This document shows positions 42,365 to 52,100 of a DNA stretch of 64,000 nucleotides, piece after piece. The DNA is taken from positions 2,046,001-2,110,000 of the forward strand of contig CP087217.1 of assembly GCA_020912385.1 (NCBI GenBank), read 5' to 3'. Source of the stretch: Neofusicoccum parvum. Taxonomy: Eukaryota; Ascomycota; Dothideomycetes; Botryosphaeriales; Botryosphaeriaceae. Under the pieces are notes generated by a model. The model ran no database searches, was not told the DNA's origin, and worked only from the letters and a program-made list of their open reading frames with translations. The first letter of the stretch is position 1. Each line of letters begins with the position of its first letter. A program made the position numbers and the translations under genes.

Positions 42365-43354
42365 ATGTTCCAGATGCGTTCAGTGTCCACCTTTCCCCTG
42401 TTGTCGCTCGCAGTAAGCGGTCTCGCGTCCGCTGCGTGGACGAGATACGCAACGGTCGGACTAGGACCGGTGCAGGAGAACGCGGTAGTGGCAATCGACG
42501 GCGAGTTCTACATCCTGGGCGGGATCCTCCTCGACATCGACGGGCAGTGGAAGAGCAGCCACCTGGTGCAGCGGTACCACGCCAAAGACGACAAATGGAG
42601 CGTGCCGGCGCCGCTGCCGGTGGCAATGAACCACATCAACGCGGGCGTGGTCGATGGCAAGATTTACGCGCTCGGCGCGCTGAACGGCAGCGAGTGGACC
42701 GAGTGGCTCGCCAACCCACAGACATACATCTATGACCCCTTCGCGGACACCTGGGACCCTTTGGGCATCATGCCGGACGCGCGCGGAGCGTCGGCAGTAG
42801 CCGTTAGCGGCTCGACCATCTACGTGGCGGGCGGGCTCCAGGAGATCAGCGTGTCGCGCAACCTGACGGTCAGCGAGAGGCTGGTCTCCGCCTACGACGC
42901 CGCGACCGGTAACTGGACGAGCCTGCCGGACCTGCCTGGTGGCCGTGACCACGTGTGCGGCGAGGTGGTCGGCTCGACGCTATACGTCATCGGCGGGCGT
43001 GACCTAGTGTGGACGAACGTCAAGGACACGGTCTTTGCGCTCGACCTCGACAACCCCGTCGAGTGGGTGGAGAAGGCGCCCATGCCGACGGCACGCGGCG
43101 GCCTCCAGTGCGCGACGCTCGGATCGTCCATATACACCTTTGGCGGCGAGGGCGACCTCAGCAGCCCGCGCATGGTCTTTGACGAAGTCGAGGTCTACGA
43201 CACCGTCACTGACAGCTGGAAGATTCTCGATCCCATGGACGTGCCGCGACACGGCTCGGACGCTGTTGCCTACGACGGCCAGATCTTCATCCCCGGCGGC
43301 GGCGCCTCCATTGGCCCCCAGCCCGTCAGTATCAACTCGGCCTTCCGTCCCTGA
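42365..43354 (+). CDS. Secreted Kelch-repeat beta-propeller protein
   Basis: A 329-residue single-exon protein starting MFQMRSVSTFPLLSLAVSGL, a signal peptide probably cleaved near AASA-WTRY. Kelch motifs recur about every 48 residues: the GG doublets in EFYILGGILL, TIYVAGGLQE, TLYVIGGRDL, SIYTFGGEGD and QIFIPGGGAS, each with the spaced Y/W pair (YDPFADTWDPL, YDAATGNWTSL, YDTVTDSWKIL). That gives about six blades. Two or three N-glycosylation sites (NGS, NLT, NWT) fit secretion. Substrate binding or a galactose-oxidase-like scaffold is possible, but copper-ligand residues of galactose oxidase are not evident. It lies between the FAD oxidase (divergent) and the SMP-30-like gene (convergent). 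Confidence 0.88.
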   Translation: MFQMRSVSTFPLLSLAVSGLASAAWTRYATVGLGPVQENAVVAIDGEFYILGGILLDIDGQWKSSHLVQRYHAKDDKWSVPAPLPVAMNHINAGVVDGKIYALGALNGSEWTEWLANPQTYIYDPFADTWDPLGIMPDARGASAVAVSGSTIYVAGGLQEISVSRNLTVSERLVSAYDAATGNWTSLPDLPGGRDHVCGEVVGSTLYVIGGRDLVWTNVKDTVFALDLDNPVEWVEKAPMPTARGGLQCATLGSSIYTFGGEGDLSSPRMVFDEVEVYDTVTDSWKILDPMDVPRHGSDAVAYDGQIFIPGGGASIGPQPVSINSAFRP

Positions 43355-44094
43355 AGTGGCGGCTGCCGCTCGGTTCCTATTACTTGCATCCTTCCGCTTT
43401 CACTCCATGCTGGAGGTATTATTTTCATCCTTGATATACTGGCTTCCTCGAATTCCCGAAATTGAATTTTGTACAGTAATCAGAATCATTTCTGTAATGT
43501 GTCGTGCTGTCCCTCTCATGTTTCTACTCGTGCGCGCTTTCCGTCCGTGATGGTTTTTGAAGCTTAGGCACTCTAGGGTTCGTCACCCACCCACTCTTAA
43601 GATCCTATGATCGCGATAGCTAAATGAGTGTGGTTCTGCATAGGGTCGGACGAGGTGTAAGGAGTCCTTCTGTGATGACTGTTAAGCCGACAAGTCCCTA
43701 CATGAATTGGTGAGGAGTCCTACTTCTTCCAGCTTGATGCTTTCCCTTGTGGGGCCTCATTTATCCAAAACACTGCTAAGTCACACGTACATGTGATTCG
43801 CAACGTCTACAAGCCTAAGGTGTGCGTAATAGTTGTCTAGATCGACTTAGACGGCAGCTGAATGATCCCGTAATTTATTTAATTTAAGTCAATGAAGCCC
43901 ACAAGCTTGTTCCCCTCCCTCTATCGCCCGACCTTGTGTAACCACTTCTACTAATTGCTGCGCGAAGCTCGGTCTTCGGCATCTATTATCGTCAAAAACA
44001 AGGCCGAGAGGCTGCCAAACTGGTGAAGAAAGCACGAACCCAGGCGGAAACTGTCCTCGCTCGCGCACATACCTCCAGCAGAGAGAAGGCAAAG
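43355..44094. other. Intergenic between convergent Kelch and SMP-30-like genes
   Basis: Presumed 3' untranslated regions of two convergent genes. No repeat or further gene was recognised. Confidence 0.4.
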
Positions 44095-45081
44095 CTAGGC
44101 ATGGACGGCCACGATCTTGCCTCCAGAAACGCCGGCACCAGTGGTAGTGACATACAGGAGGCCGGCGTCCCAGGCGGTGCGGCCAAAGGCGGCGGAGCTC
44201 GCGCCAGCCAGGACGCCCGAGTCGGCGGAGCCAGCAACGACGTCGACGGTACCGTTGAAGAAAACACGGCGAATCACGGAGCCGCTGGCGACGTAGGCGG
44301 CGGCATCGGCGTCAGCGGCGAGGGCGAAGTCGTCCACGACGAATCCCTGGGCGAGGATCTCGTAGGGGGCCAGGGCCTCGCCGGAGGCCGGATCGACGCG
44401 GACGCGGGCGAGGAGTTGCTTGGGGGTGTTGGAGTAGTAGAGGAAGCCGTCGCGGCCGAGGCGGATGCCGTTGATGCCGATGGAGAGGTTGGCGGCCGGG
44501 TCGAAGACGGCGGCCATGGTCCGCTCGTCGGCGTGCACGATGCGGGCGGTTCCGGCGCGGGTGTCGACGCGCCACACGGCGCCGCGCACCGAGTCGGCGA
44601 CCAGCACGGCGGCGGCGTCGTCGGCGGCGGGCAGGGCGGCGACGCCGTTGAGCAGGCCGGCGTCGGGCACGCTGGCGACCTGTGCCACGGCGGGGGCGGC
44701 GCCGTTCAGGTCGACAGTCCACAGGGCGCCCGGGTTGGTGCTCACGGCGAAGACATCCGGGGAAATCTCCGCGATGCCGTTGATCATGGTGGAGCCGTTG
44801 AAGAAATGCACGAGTTCCGGCGTCGTGGCATTAGGGGCAGCCGGGTCGACTTGACGCAGCTCGCCCTCAAAAAGCAACGACACCAGCAAGTGCCCGTTCG
44901 CACGCACTGCGATATTCTCCACCACCGTGCCGTTGGCAAAGGCGTGCACCTGGCGGAGCGGCTGCTCGGGTAGGCAGGCGGCCCGCAAGGCCTCGAGCGG
45001 GGTGGAGATGGCGGCGGCTGCGGCAGCGGCGGCGGCGGCGGCGAGCATCTGCGAGAGGAGCAAGCAGAAGAGGAGAGCCAT
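44095..45081 (-). CDS. Secreted SMP-30/gluconolactonase-like beta-propeller protein
   Basis: Single exon. The ATG at 45081 (MALLFCLLLSQMLAAAAAA, 328 residues) starts directly with a hydrophobic signal peptide and is preferred. An upstream in-frame ATG at 45129 would add a threonine-rich leader. After an alanine run the protein shows six-bladed propeller repeats: ENIAVRANGHLLVS, INGIAEISPDVFAVS, LNGVAALPAADDAAAVLVADS, INGIRLGRDGFLYYSN, VDDFALAADADAAAYVA and AFGRTAWDAGLLYVTTTG. The pattern N-G-I...G-x-L-Y is that of SMP-30/LRE-like lactonases found in fungal secreted proteins. Predicted to bind a metal and possibly hydrolyse a lactone; the chemistry is inferred from the fold. Several N-x-S/T sites fit secretion. 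GC-rich, no frame damage. Confidence 0.85.
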   Translation of the reverse strand: MALLFCLLLSQMLAAAAAAAAAAAISTPLEALRAACLPEQPLRQVHAFANGTVVENIAVRANGHLLVSLLFEGELRQVDPAAPNATTPELVHFFNGSTMINGIAEISPDVFAVSTNPGALWTVDLNGAAPAVAQVASVPDAGLLNGVAALPAADDAAAVLVADSVRGAVWRVDTRAGTARIVHADERTMAAVFDPAANLSIGINGIRLGRDGFLYYSNTPKQLLARVRVDPASGEALAPYEILAQGFVVDDFALAADADAAAYVASGSVIRRVFFNGTVDVVAGSADSGVLAGASSAAFGRTAWDAGLLYVTTTGAGVSGGKIVAVHA

Positions 45082-45922
45082 TGTTGGTGTTGTTGTCGTT
45101 GTCGTTGCTGTGGTTCTTATTGTGATCATGCAGCACCGGCATGCGCTGCTTACGAGCGCCCTTTAATACGTATGTGCATACATCTAAGGAGTGGAATTGT
45201 ACTCTTAGGGCGCACTACACGGTTGTTAGCTGCTAGCTGCTGGTTGCCGGCTGCCGGCTGCCGGCTGCTCGCGCACCCAGGCTCACGAAATTACCGCAAT
45301 AGGCAGGTGGCCCAATTGTTCCCGGAACGAGGGCCAGCCGTCCGCCATTGGCGCCAAGACGCTTGGCGTGTAGTCCAATACTTTTCTCTTGGCAGTAACC
45401 GCTTCTAGGAAACACGCCTCTACCATCTTACAGCTTCGACTTGCAATGTTTTGACTGGGACTTTGCTACGTCGAGCTCGGTTGTGCGTCCTCCGTATGTC
45501 TCGCGACCCAAATCTATACCAACTGCAGTGTCCTCTCTCGTGCTTTCCACGTTGGTCTCCGCAGTCTCGGTCGGCTTGAAGCCAGCTTCTGATCGCCCGA
45601 CCCGGAACACCCACTAATAATAGATGCTCTGCGCTTGGAGCGCCCGGCGTGTTGTTGGTCCCGGACCGTCTTCTTGCCGTCTATCCTCGTACCTGGAGTC
45701 ACTGAGCGGAAGTAAGGCCACCACCACCTCGTATTGCCCGCGCTTGACCGGGAATATCCTACATCCCTCTACTACCCTTACCTATAGCCTGCGGCTTCGG
45801 CTCGTAAGATTTCCGATATATAGAACTATTACTTGGGCGGCGGATTACGGCTTTCTCAGCCCTCCAGAGCGAGAACGCGCGAGTAAGAGCGCCGCTAGCT
45901 TGGTAAAGAATCAACCTCTCGG
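45082..45922. other. Upstream region of the SMP-30-like gene and edge of the repeat block
   Basis: Presumed promoter of the SMP-30-like gene, with a CTGCTAGCTGC/GGCTGCCGGCTG low-complexity patch near 45,230-45,265. The right part is host-like sequence running into the damaged LTR at 45,923. No gene supported. Confidence 0.4.
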
Positions 45923-46100
45923 TGTAACGGAGTGCCTTCTGCTACGACTTCGGAGTCGTCGGGTAGGAGTTGGGTAACCGAAGGGTTTACCTTGAGGACA
46001 AGAGTGGGTAAGGATAAGCGAAGAGAGAAGTAGGATATTTATATAAGAACTAGAATACACGTGATAAGACTCGTTACTAGTAATAAATAAGATTACTACT
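45923..46100 (+). repeat. RIP-damaged LTR start (TGTAACGGAGTGCC family)
   Basis: Matches the first about 170 bp of the solo LTR at 15,337 nearly base for base (CCTTCTGCTACGACTTCGGAG, GGTAACCGAAGGG, GGATAAGCGAAGAGAGAAGTAGG). It then becomes progressively AT-rich with C-to-T changes and fades into the AT-rich tract. Confidence 0.7.
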
Positions 46101-46359
46101 GTTGGTATAAGTAACCTTATAGGGGTTAATAGATAAAACTAGAATAGTATTACTTATATCCCTTATAATAATTATAAAACTTAGTAACTTTATATATTTA
46201 AATAAGCTACTTCTCTTCTCTTCTCTAGTAATTAATCAAGTTAAATCTTTTCTTAATAGACCTTTATACGCTATATATCTACTATTTTCCATAATAACTA
46301 CTTTTTTTTATATTTATCTATTAGTTATTTTTTATTTTTTATAGTTTCTACTTAAATAT

Positions 46360-47090
46360 AGATAGATAGATAGATAAATTTATTTCTTCCTAATATAGCT
46401 TCCTTACGGGTCTATACGGGGTTGGCTATCTATAGTTATTTTATATAAGGGGGAAAACCTTTTCGTCTAGTAAAAACCCCTCCTCTTAATCTAGGTATAA
46501 TGTTTAATTCTAGTTCTATTTTCCCTTCTTACCGGTAGTAGCTACTATAGTAGTCCTATATTCACCTACTAGCTCTATCTCTTTAGTTCTTATCCTCGTA
46601 GTTATCTAGGTCTAAGTAGTTCTAGTAGTTCTTCTAGTTCCTCTTCCTAGCTGTCCTCCTAGATTAATTTCCTAGCTAGGCTAAACTACTTAAGTAGTCC
46701 TAGGCGTAAGAACTAGTCTATTACTACTTTAACTCCCTTTTTTATAGAGAGAAGGGAGCGGTAGTCTATAGTTTCTACCTTTTAGAGTATCTATACTCTA
46801 CCCTATTAGAAGTAGGGGTAGAAGAGGAGGATGTGCTTTAGGGTTTACCTATACTAGTTGTATAGGTAGATAGAGCTAGGGTATCCTAGCATCTTACGCT
46901 TAGAGAGGATACTTAAATATAACTATACTAAAAAATTAACCTCAAGCTATAGTACTAGAAGAGGGCTTTAGAGACTCCTTCTAGCCTAAAAATTAGTTCT
47001 ATAATAACCCTAGTAGTAGTAACTAGGCTAGAGTGGAAGAAAAGAACTAGAAGAGAAATAAAATACCCTTCTAAAATATCTAATCCTACT
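46360..47090. mobile_element. Two RIP-degraded LINE D remnants, head to head
   Basis: 46,360-46,915 is the minus-strand 3' end of LINE D: (GATA)n tail, TTTATTTCTTCC, the CGGGTCTATACGGGGTTGGCTATCT block and a degraded ORF2 end. 46,917-47,090 is the plus-strand 5' end of LINE D: CTAAAAAATTAACCTCAAGC against CCAAAAAATCAACCTCAAGC at 54,380. Both show many C-to-T and G-to-A changes. Confidence 0.72.
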
Positions 47091-47628
47091 ATCTATATTT
47101 ATTTTATTTATTTATTTATTTATTTATGTTTAACGTCTGTGTAGAGTCTAAGACTATTATAGACGGGGCTAGGCCCGTTCTATATAGGGGCTAGATATAT
47201 TTTAATCTTCTAAAATCAACGGTTCCTTTACTAAGGGGATAACTAATAGAAAAAGGAAGTAAAAGGGTTTACGAAGATAAATATAGAAATATATCTAGAA
47301 AATACTTAGGAAAGATAGAGGAAAGAGATAGAAATATATATTTATAATATCTTACTAGACGGGTTGTCTAGATACTACTTCTAGGTGGATATCCTTGTTT
47401 TCTTAAGGAATTCTAAGGATTTTAGTATTCCTTAGGATCTATCTAATAGGCCTTTTAGTTGGGGTTCTCGACTATTAAGGTAGTCCTTAACTAGTAGCCT
47501 TTCAGCTCTATATTTAGGGCACCTAAGTAGGAGGTATTTAGGCGTTTATTTTAAGATATTAGTACACTTATACCGCTTATTATCTAGTCGATTAAAGCGG
47601 TATAAATAGAACTTAAAGTAGCTATATT
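47091..47628. other. AT-rich RIP tract
   Basis: No gene. AT-rich sequence with a (TTTA)n run at 47,098-47,125 and no recognisable open frame. It is the flank into which the Gypsy element is placed. Confidence 0.5.
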
Positions 47629-47812
47629 TGTTAGAGTCTAGAGCCTCGAGAGAAGCCTCAGAGGATCATCGGCAGGTCATGTGATGCCAAGAACTCCTTG
47701 TATTTAAGTCGTTCTCTTCTTCTTTCTACTTCTTCTTCTCTCCTTAAGTCTTAGCTTAACGTACATAGCGCAATAAACCTTTCAGTGATCATCCTGAGGT
47801 TGAGCCCTGACA
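47629..47812 (+). repeat. Gypsy 5' LTR
   Basis: TGTTAGAG...GAGCCCTGACA, 184 bp. The sequence directly after it (atagctaagacttcaaacc) should hold the primer-binding site; I could not match it to a tRNA 3' end. Confidence 0.9.
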
Positions 47813-47871
47813 ATAGCTAAGACTTCAAACCCATTGGACTCACTGGACATCGGATCATTGGTACAGTCGCG

Positions 47872-47949
47872 CACTGGAATCACTGGAATCACTGGAATCA
47901 CTGGAATCACTGGAATCACTGGAATCACTGGAACTACTGGAATCACTGG
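47872..47949 (+). repeat. 9-bp tandem repeat in the Gypsy leader
   Basis: About eight and a half copies of CACTGGAAT, ending 20 bp before the gag ATG; one unit carries an AC for TC change. It lies in the untranslated leader. Confidence 0.92.
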
Positions 47950-47969
47950 AGACAACGGGATCAACGACA

Positions 47970-49199
47970 ATGGTCAACGAACAGCAAATACAAGAGCAGC
48001 AGGCTCAAGAGCCTCAAGGAATAATGCAGATACTGCAACAGATGATGACGAGGATGGACACCCTCACCAACGAGCTCACACAGCTAAAGAAGGACAAGCA
48101 GAATCCTCTCCAGGTAGGGGATATCCAAACCCCCTCTACGCAACCCTCAGAGGAGGCTGGGGAAAAGGAGGCTAAACAGGAGGCTGGGAAAAAAGAGGCT
48201 GGAATAACCGGAGACACCTCGGGCCTACAGGCCCCTGAGTCAGGATTCACCAGCCACCACACCAAGACAGGCCCCACCAAGAATCTCGGTCCTTTAGCTG
48301 AATACTCAGGCAATAGAGATGAGTTAGAGCCTTGGATTACCCAAGCTCAAGCAAAGCTTACAGTGGACTACGCAACCTGCACTGAAGCTACGAAGTTTTT
48401 CATGCTCCATAACCGGCTGAGAGACGAAGCAGCGCGTCAGTTACAGCCCTGGGTACAAGCTACCACCAACACAAGCAGTATGACTGCTCAGTGCCTACTG
48501 GACCAACTACGCCTATCATTTGGCGACCCCCACGTGCAAGAAAAGGCCCAGCGTAAGCTGCATAAGCTACGCCAAACCAACAAGCCTTTCATGGAATACT
48601 TCACTGAGTTTCGCAAACTGGTACTGGAGGCAGGAGGTACCCACTGGCCAGACGAGATCCTGAAAGCCTACTTAGAAGCAGGACTCAGCCAAGAGCTTCA
48701 GCATAGCATGATTGGCCTTGGAAGCATAAGCCAGTCCTTTGAGGACTACTGCACTGAGCTGAAACGTGTCAGTGATCAACTGGAGGCATTCAACCTGCGC
48801 AACAATGGCAAGAAAGCCCAGCAGGACTGGAAGCAAGGCTGGTGGCGTGGTCAGAATAAGGTTGGCTCGGCAGGGTCCACTAGCAGGCAGCCAGGGTCCA
48901 AGCAGCCAAAACCAACGACGCCCCAACACGACAACATGGATTGGGAACCTACTGGGCCGGCCAAGGCAGCCCAAGGGCGCCGTGTCAAGTGGGTGGATGA
49001 TCAAGAGATGCAGAAACGAAAGGAGGAACACCGTTGCCTACGCTGTGGCGACTCGACGCATCTGATTGCCCAATGCCCCTGGCTACCACCAAGGAGACCC
49101 GCACGCTTTGCAAAGCCTGCCCAGCAGGAGGGACACGTGGGACCGCAACTGGAAGACATGGAGGATAATGAGACTTCCTCCCAGCAGTCGGAAAACTGA
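47970..49199 (+). CDS. gag: Gypsy Gag (capsid and nucleocapsid)
   Basis: A 409-residue protein from the ATG at 47970 (MVNEQQIQEQQAQEPQ). The N-terminus is a glutamine-rich coiled-coil region. The middle (about 110-270) is the retrotransposon Gag fold with YSGNRDELEPWITQAQAKL, FMLHNRLRDEAARQ and PFMEYFTEFRKLV. The C-terminus has one CCHC zinc knuckle, CLRCGDSTHLIAQC. It would form the virus-like particle and package the RNA. The stop TGA (49,197-49,199) directly follows GGAAAAC; the pol frame overlaps by 28 bases. Intact. Confidence 0.92.
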   Translation: MVNEQQIQEQQAQEPQGIMQILQQMMTRMDTLTNELTQLKKDKQNPLQVGDIQTPSTQPSEEAGEKEAKQEAGKKEAGITGDTSGLQAPESGFTSHHTKTGPTKNLGPLAEYSGNRDELEPWITQAQAKLTVDYATCTEATKFFMLHNRLRDEAARQLQPWVQATTNTSSMTAQCLLDQLRLSFGDPHVQEKAQRKLHKLRQTNKPFMEYFTEFRKLVLEAGGTHWPDEILKAYLEAGLSQELQHSMIGLGSISQSFEDYCTELKRVSDQLEAFNLRNNGKKAQQDWKQGWWRGQNKVGSAGSTSRQPGSKQPKPTTPQHDNMDWEPTGPAKAAQGRRVKWVDDQEMQKRKEEHRCLRCGDSTHLIAQCPWLPPRRPARFAKPAQQEGHVGPQLEDMEDNETSSQQSEN

Positions 49200-52100
49200 A
49201 AGCTCCTGTCAAAAAACGCAGGCAGGAGCTAACAGTGGAGGAAAAGCAGGAAGCACAGAATGAATGGCACAAGCAACAACCTAAATTGGAACAGGATTCA
49301 CTTCTCACTTCAGTTATGATCAATAAAGAGACTTTTGGAAAAGCTCTTGCTGATACTGGTTGTGAATTCTACGCTGTAATGAGCCATAAATTCGCTGAAC
49401 GCTGTAACCTCCCGCGTATTAAAATCTCACCAAGGACACTAGACGGACTAACACCAACTGGGTGGAAGATCAATGAAGTTGCCTGGGCTGAAGTCGACAT
49501 TGGGGGCCATCATCAAAAGCGCATGTTCTTCTATATCGTCCCAAGACTCTCTGGCTGTGATCTTATGCTAGGGAGCCCCTGGATGGTGCAAGAAAAAGCA
49601 GTACTTGACCAGAGCGAACGAACCATCACCTTCAAGGATACTGGATTGACTGTAAAGCAAGACACTGATCTCCCTAAGTCTCAAGGCAAGCTAATTGGAG
49701 CTGCTGCCTTTTGCCACCTTATGAGGCTTGGAAAAAAGAAAGGATATCAGATCTTTACAGCCAGCCTCGCGGATATCAACAAGGCCTTACAGGAGAAGCC
49801 CCTTATGGATTTCCGAAGCCAGTTACCTAGCTGGGTAGACCCTAAACGGATCAGTCTATTTGACAAGAAAGAGGCGGAAAAACTCCCACCGCACCGACCT
49901 GGAATTGACCATCAAATTGAACTGGAAAAGGATACCAACGGCAAGATACCTGATGCCCCATGGGGACCTTTATATAATATGTCTCGTGATGAGCTTCTTG
50001 TACTAAGGAAGACTCTTAACGAGCTACTAGATAAAGGCTTTATCCGTGTAAGCAACTCGCCAGCAGCAGCACCTGTCCTCTTTGTAAAGAAACCTGGAGG
50101 AGGCCTTCGTTTCTGCTGTGACTACCGGGCTCTTAATCGGATTACAAGAAAGGACCGCTATCCCCTACCACTGATCCAGGAGACACTTAATCGAATTAGT
50201 AAGGCCAAGTGGTTTACGAAGCTCGACGTGAGTGCTGCCTTCCACCGGATACGAATTGCGGAAGGAAGCGAGTGGTTAACAGCATTCCGGACACGCTTTG
50301 GGCTCTTTGAATGGTTGGTAACACCATTTGGACTAGCAAATGCACCTAGTACTTTCCAACGGTATATCAACTGGACGTTAAGAGATTTCCTAGATGACTT
50401 TGTCTCTGCCTACGTCGACGACATTCTTATCTTCACGGACGGAACTCGTCGGGAGCACCGAGAAAAAGTAAACAAGGTGTTAGAGAAGCTAGACGCTGCA
50501 GGACTACAACTTGATCTAAGGAAATGCGAATTCGAAGTCCAGTCTACTAAGTACCTTGGGTATATTATTGAGGCTGGAAAAGGCATCCGTATGGATCTAG
50601 AGAAGGTCAAGGCAATTCAGGAGTGGAAGGCACCCACCACGGCTAAAGGAGTACTCGGATTCCTCGGTTTTGCCAACTTTTACCGACGGTTTATCAAGGG
50701 CTTCTCTAACCTGGTATCTCCCCTGGTCTCCCTAACAAGAAAGAACACCGTCTTCCAATGGAGCCAAGAAGCCAATGCCGCATTTGAGAAACTAAAGAAG
50801 GCCTTTATTACTGCACCAGTCCTTATACAATTCGACCCAGAACGAGAAACAATCCTCGCAACGGACTCATCTGGCTACTGCACAGGAGGAGTGCTCCAAC
50901 AATTTGATAACGACGGCTTTCTACGACCAGTAGCGTTCTTCTCAAAGAAGAATCTCCCAGCAGAATGCAACTACCCGATCTATGACAAGGAACTACTTGC
51001 AGTGGTTAAATGCCTACGTCAGTGGGATGCTGAACTGAAAGGACTTCATCAGTTTAAGATTCTCACTGATCACAAGAACCTAGAATACTTTACCACAGCA
51101 AGAAGGCTTTCTGAAAGGCAGATTCGATGGTGGAGAGAGCTTAGCCGCTTCTCCTTTATTATTGAATATACCCCAGGGAAAACCAATGGATTAGCAGACG
51201 CATTGACAAGAAGGGACCAAGACTTACCTACAACAGATATGGATGAGAGACTCGAACAAAGAACGGCTCAATTACTTCAGTTAATGCCCCACGGATTGGT
51301 CCTCAATACTGGATCACCAGAGGACCCTGAAGAACAAGAATGGAGCAATGAAGATTCACTTCTATCTGAAGAAGCCATGGCAGTCAAACCTCGACAAGCA
51401 CGACCAGGACAACAAGCACGACCAGGACAACAAGCACGAGAACCTCCTTCCCTAGAGGATCAATGGCAAGAGGCACTCCAGCAGGACCAAGTGTTAAGGC
51501 AACTCCGAGAAGCAGTACAGCAAGGGGAAAGAACATTCCCACTGGAGTTTGCTACAAAGTTCAAGGTCTCAATCACTGAGTGCTCACTGGATAACCAAGG
51601 AAGCCTCCTCTTCAGGGGTAGGAAATGGGTACCAGACTCTGAGCCACTGCGAACGAGAATCATTCAAGAGATGCATGACTCCCCCCTCTCAGCGCATCCT
51701 GGGCGTATTCAAACAGTCTCTCTCGTGGCAAGGCATTTCTTCTGGCCAGGATTTGTCAATGATATCCGGAGATTCTGCCGGAACTGTGATGTCTGTGGAA
51801 GGACCAAGGTCTGGAGGGATAGGAAGCAAGGACTACTTAAGCCGTTACCAGTACCAAGCCGTCAATGGAGGGAGGTCTCTATTGACTTCACTGGGCCACT
51901 ACCATCTAGTAACGGTTGCGAGATGCTTATGGTAATAACCGACCGCCTAGGGAAAGGAGTAATCCTTGAAGCCTGCCCGAATACCGAAACAGAAACCATT
52001 GCAAGGCTATTCATTGGATGCTTCTACCGGAATCATGGTGTCCCAGCAGCAATCGTATCTGATAGGGGAACGCAATTTGTGAGCCTTCTTTGGCAACGCA

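Noticed and set aside
44312..44973. Overlapping Arg/Pro- and Gly/Val-rich ORFs around the SMP-30-like gene
   Set aside because: GC-rich shadow frames; the minus frame 45,081-44,095 alone shows propeller repeats and a signal peptide.
47872..47949. CRISPR-like array
   Set aside because: Contiguous 9-bp tandem units without spacers, in a eukaryotic retroelement leader.
47834..48175. Gly-Ile-Thr repeat protein over the Gypsy leader
   Set aside because: Translation of the 9-bp tandem repeat in a frame that then overlaps gag out of phase.
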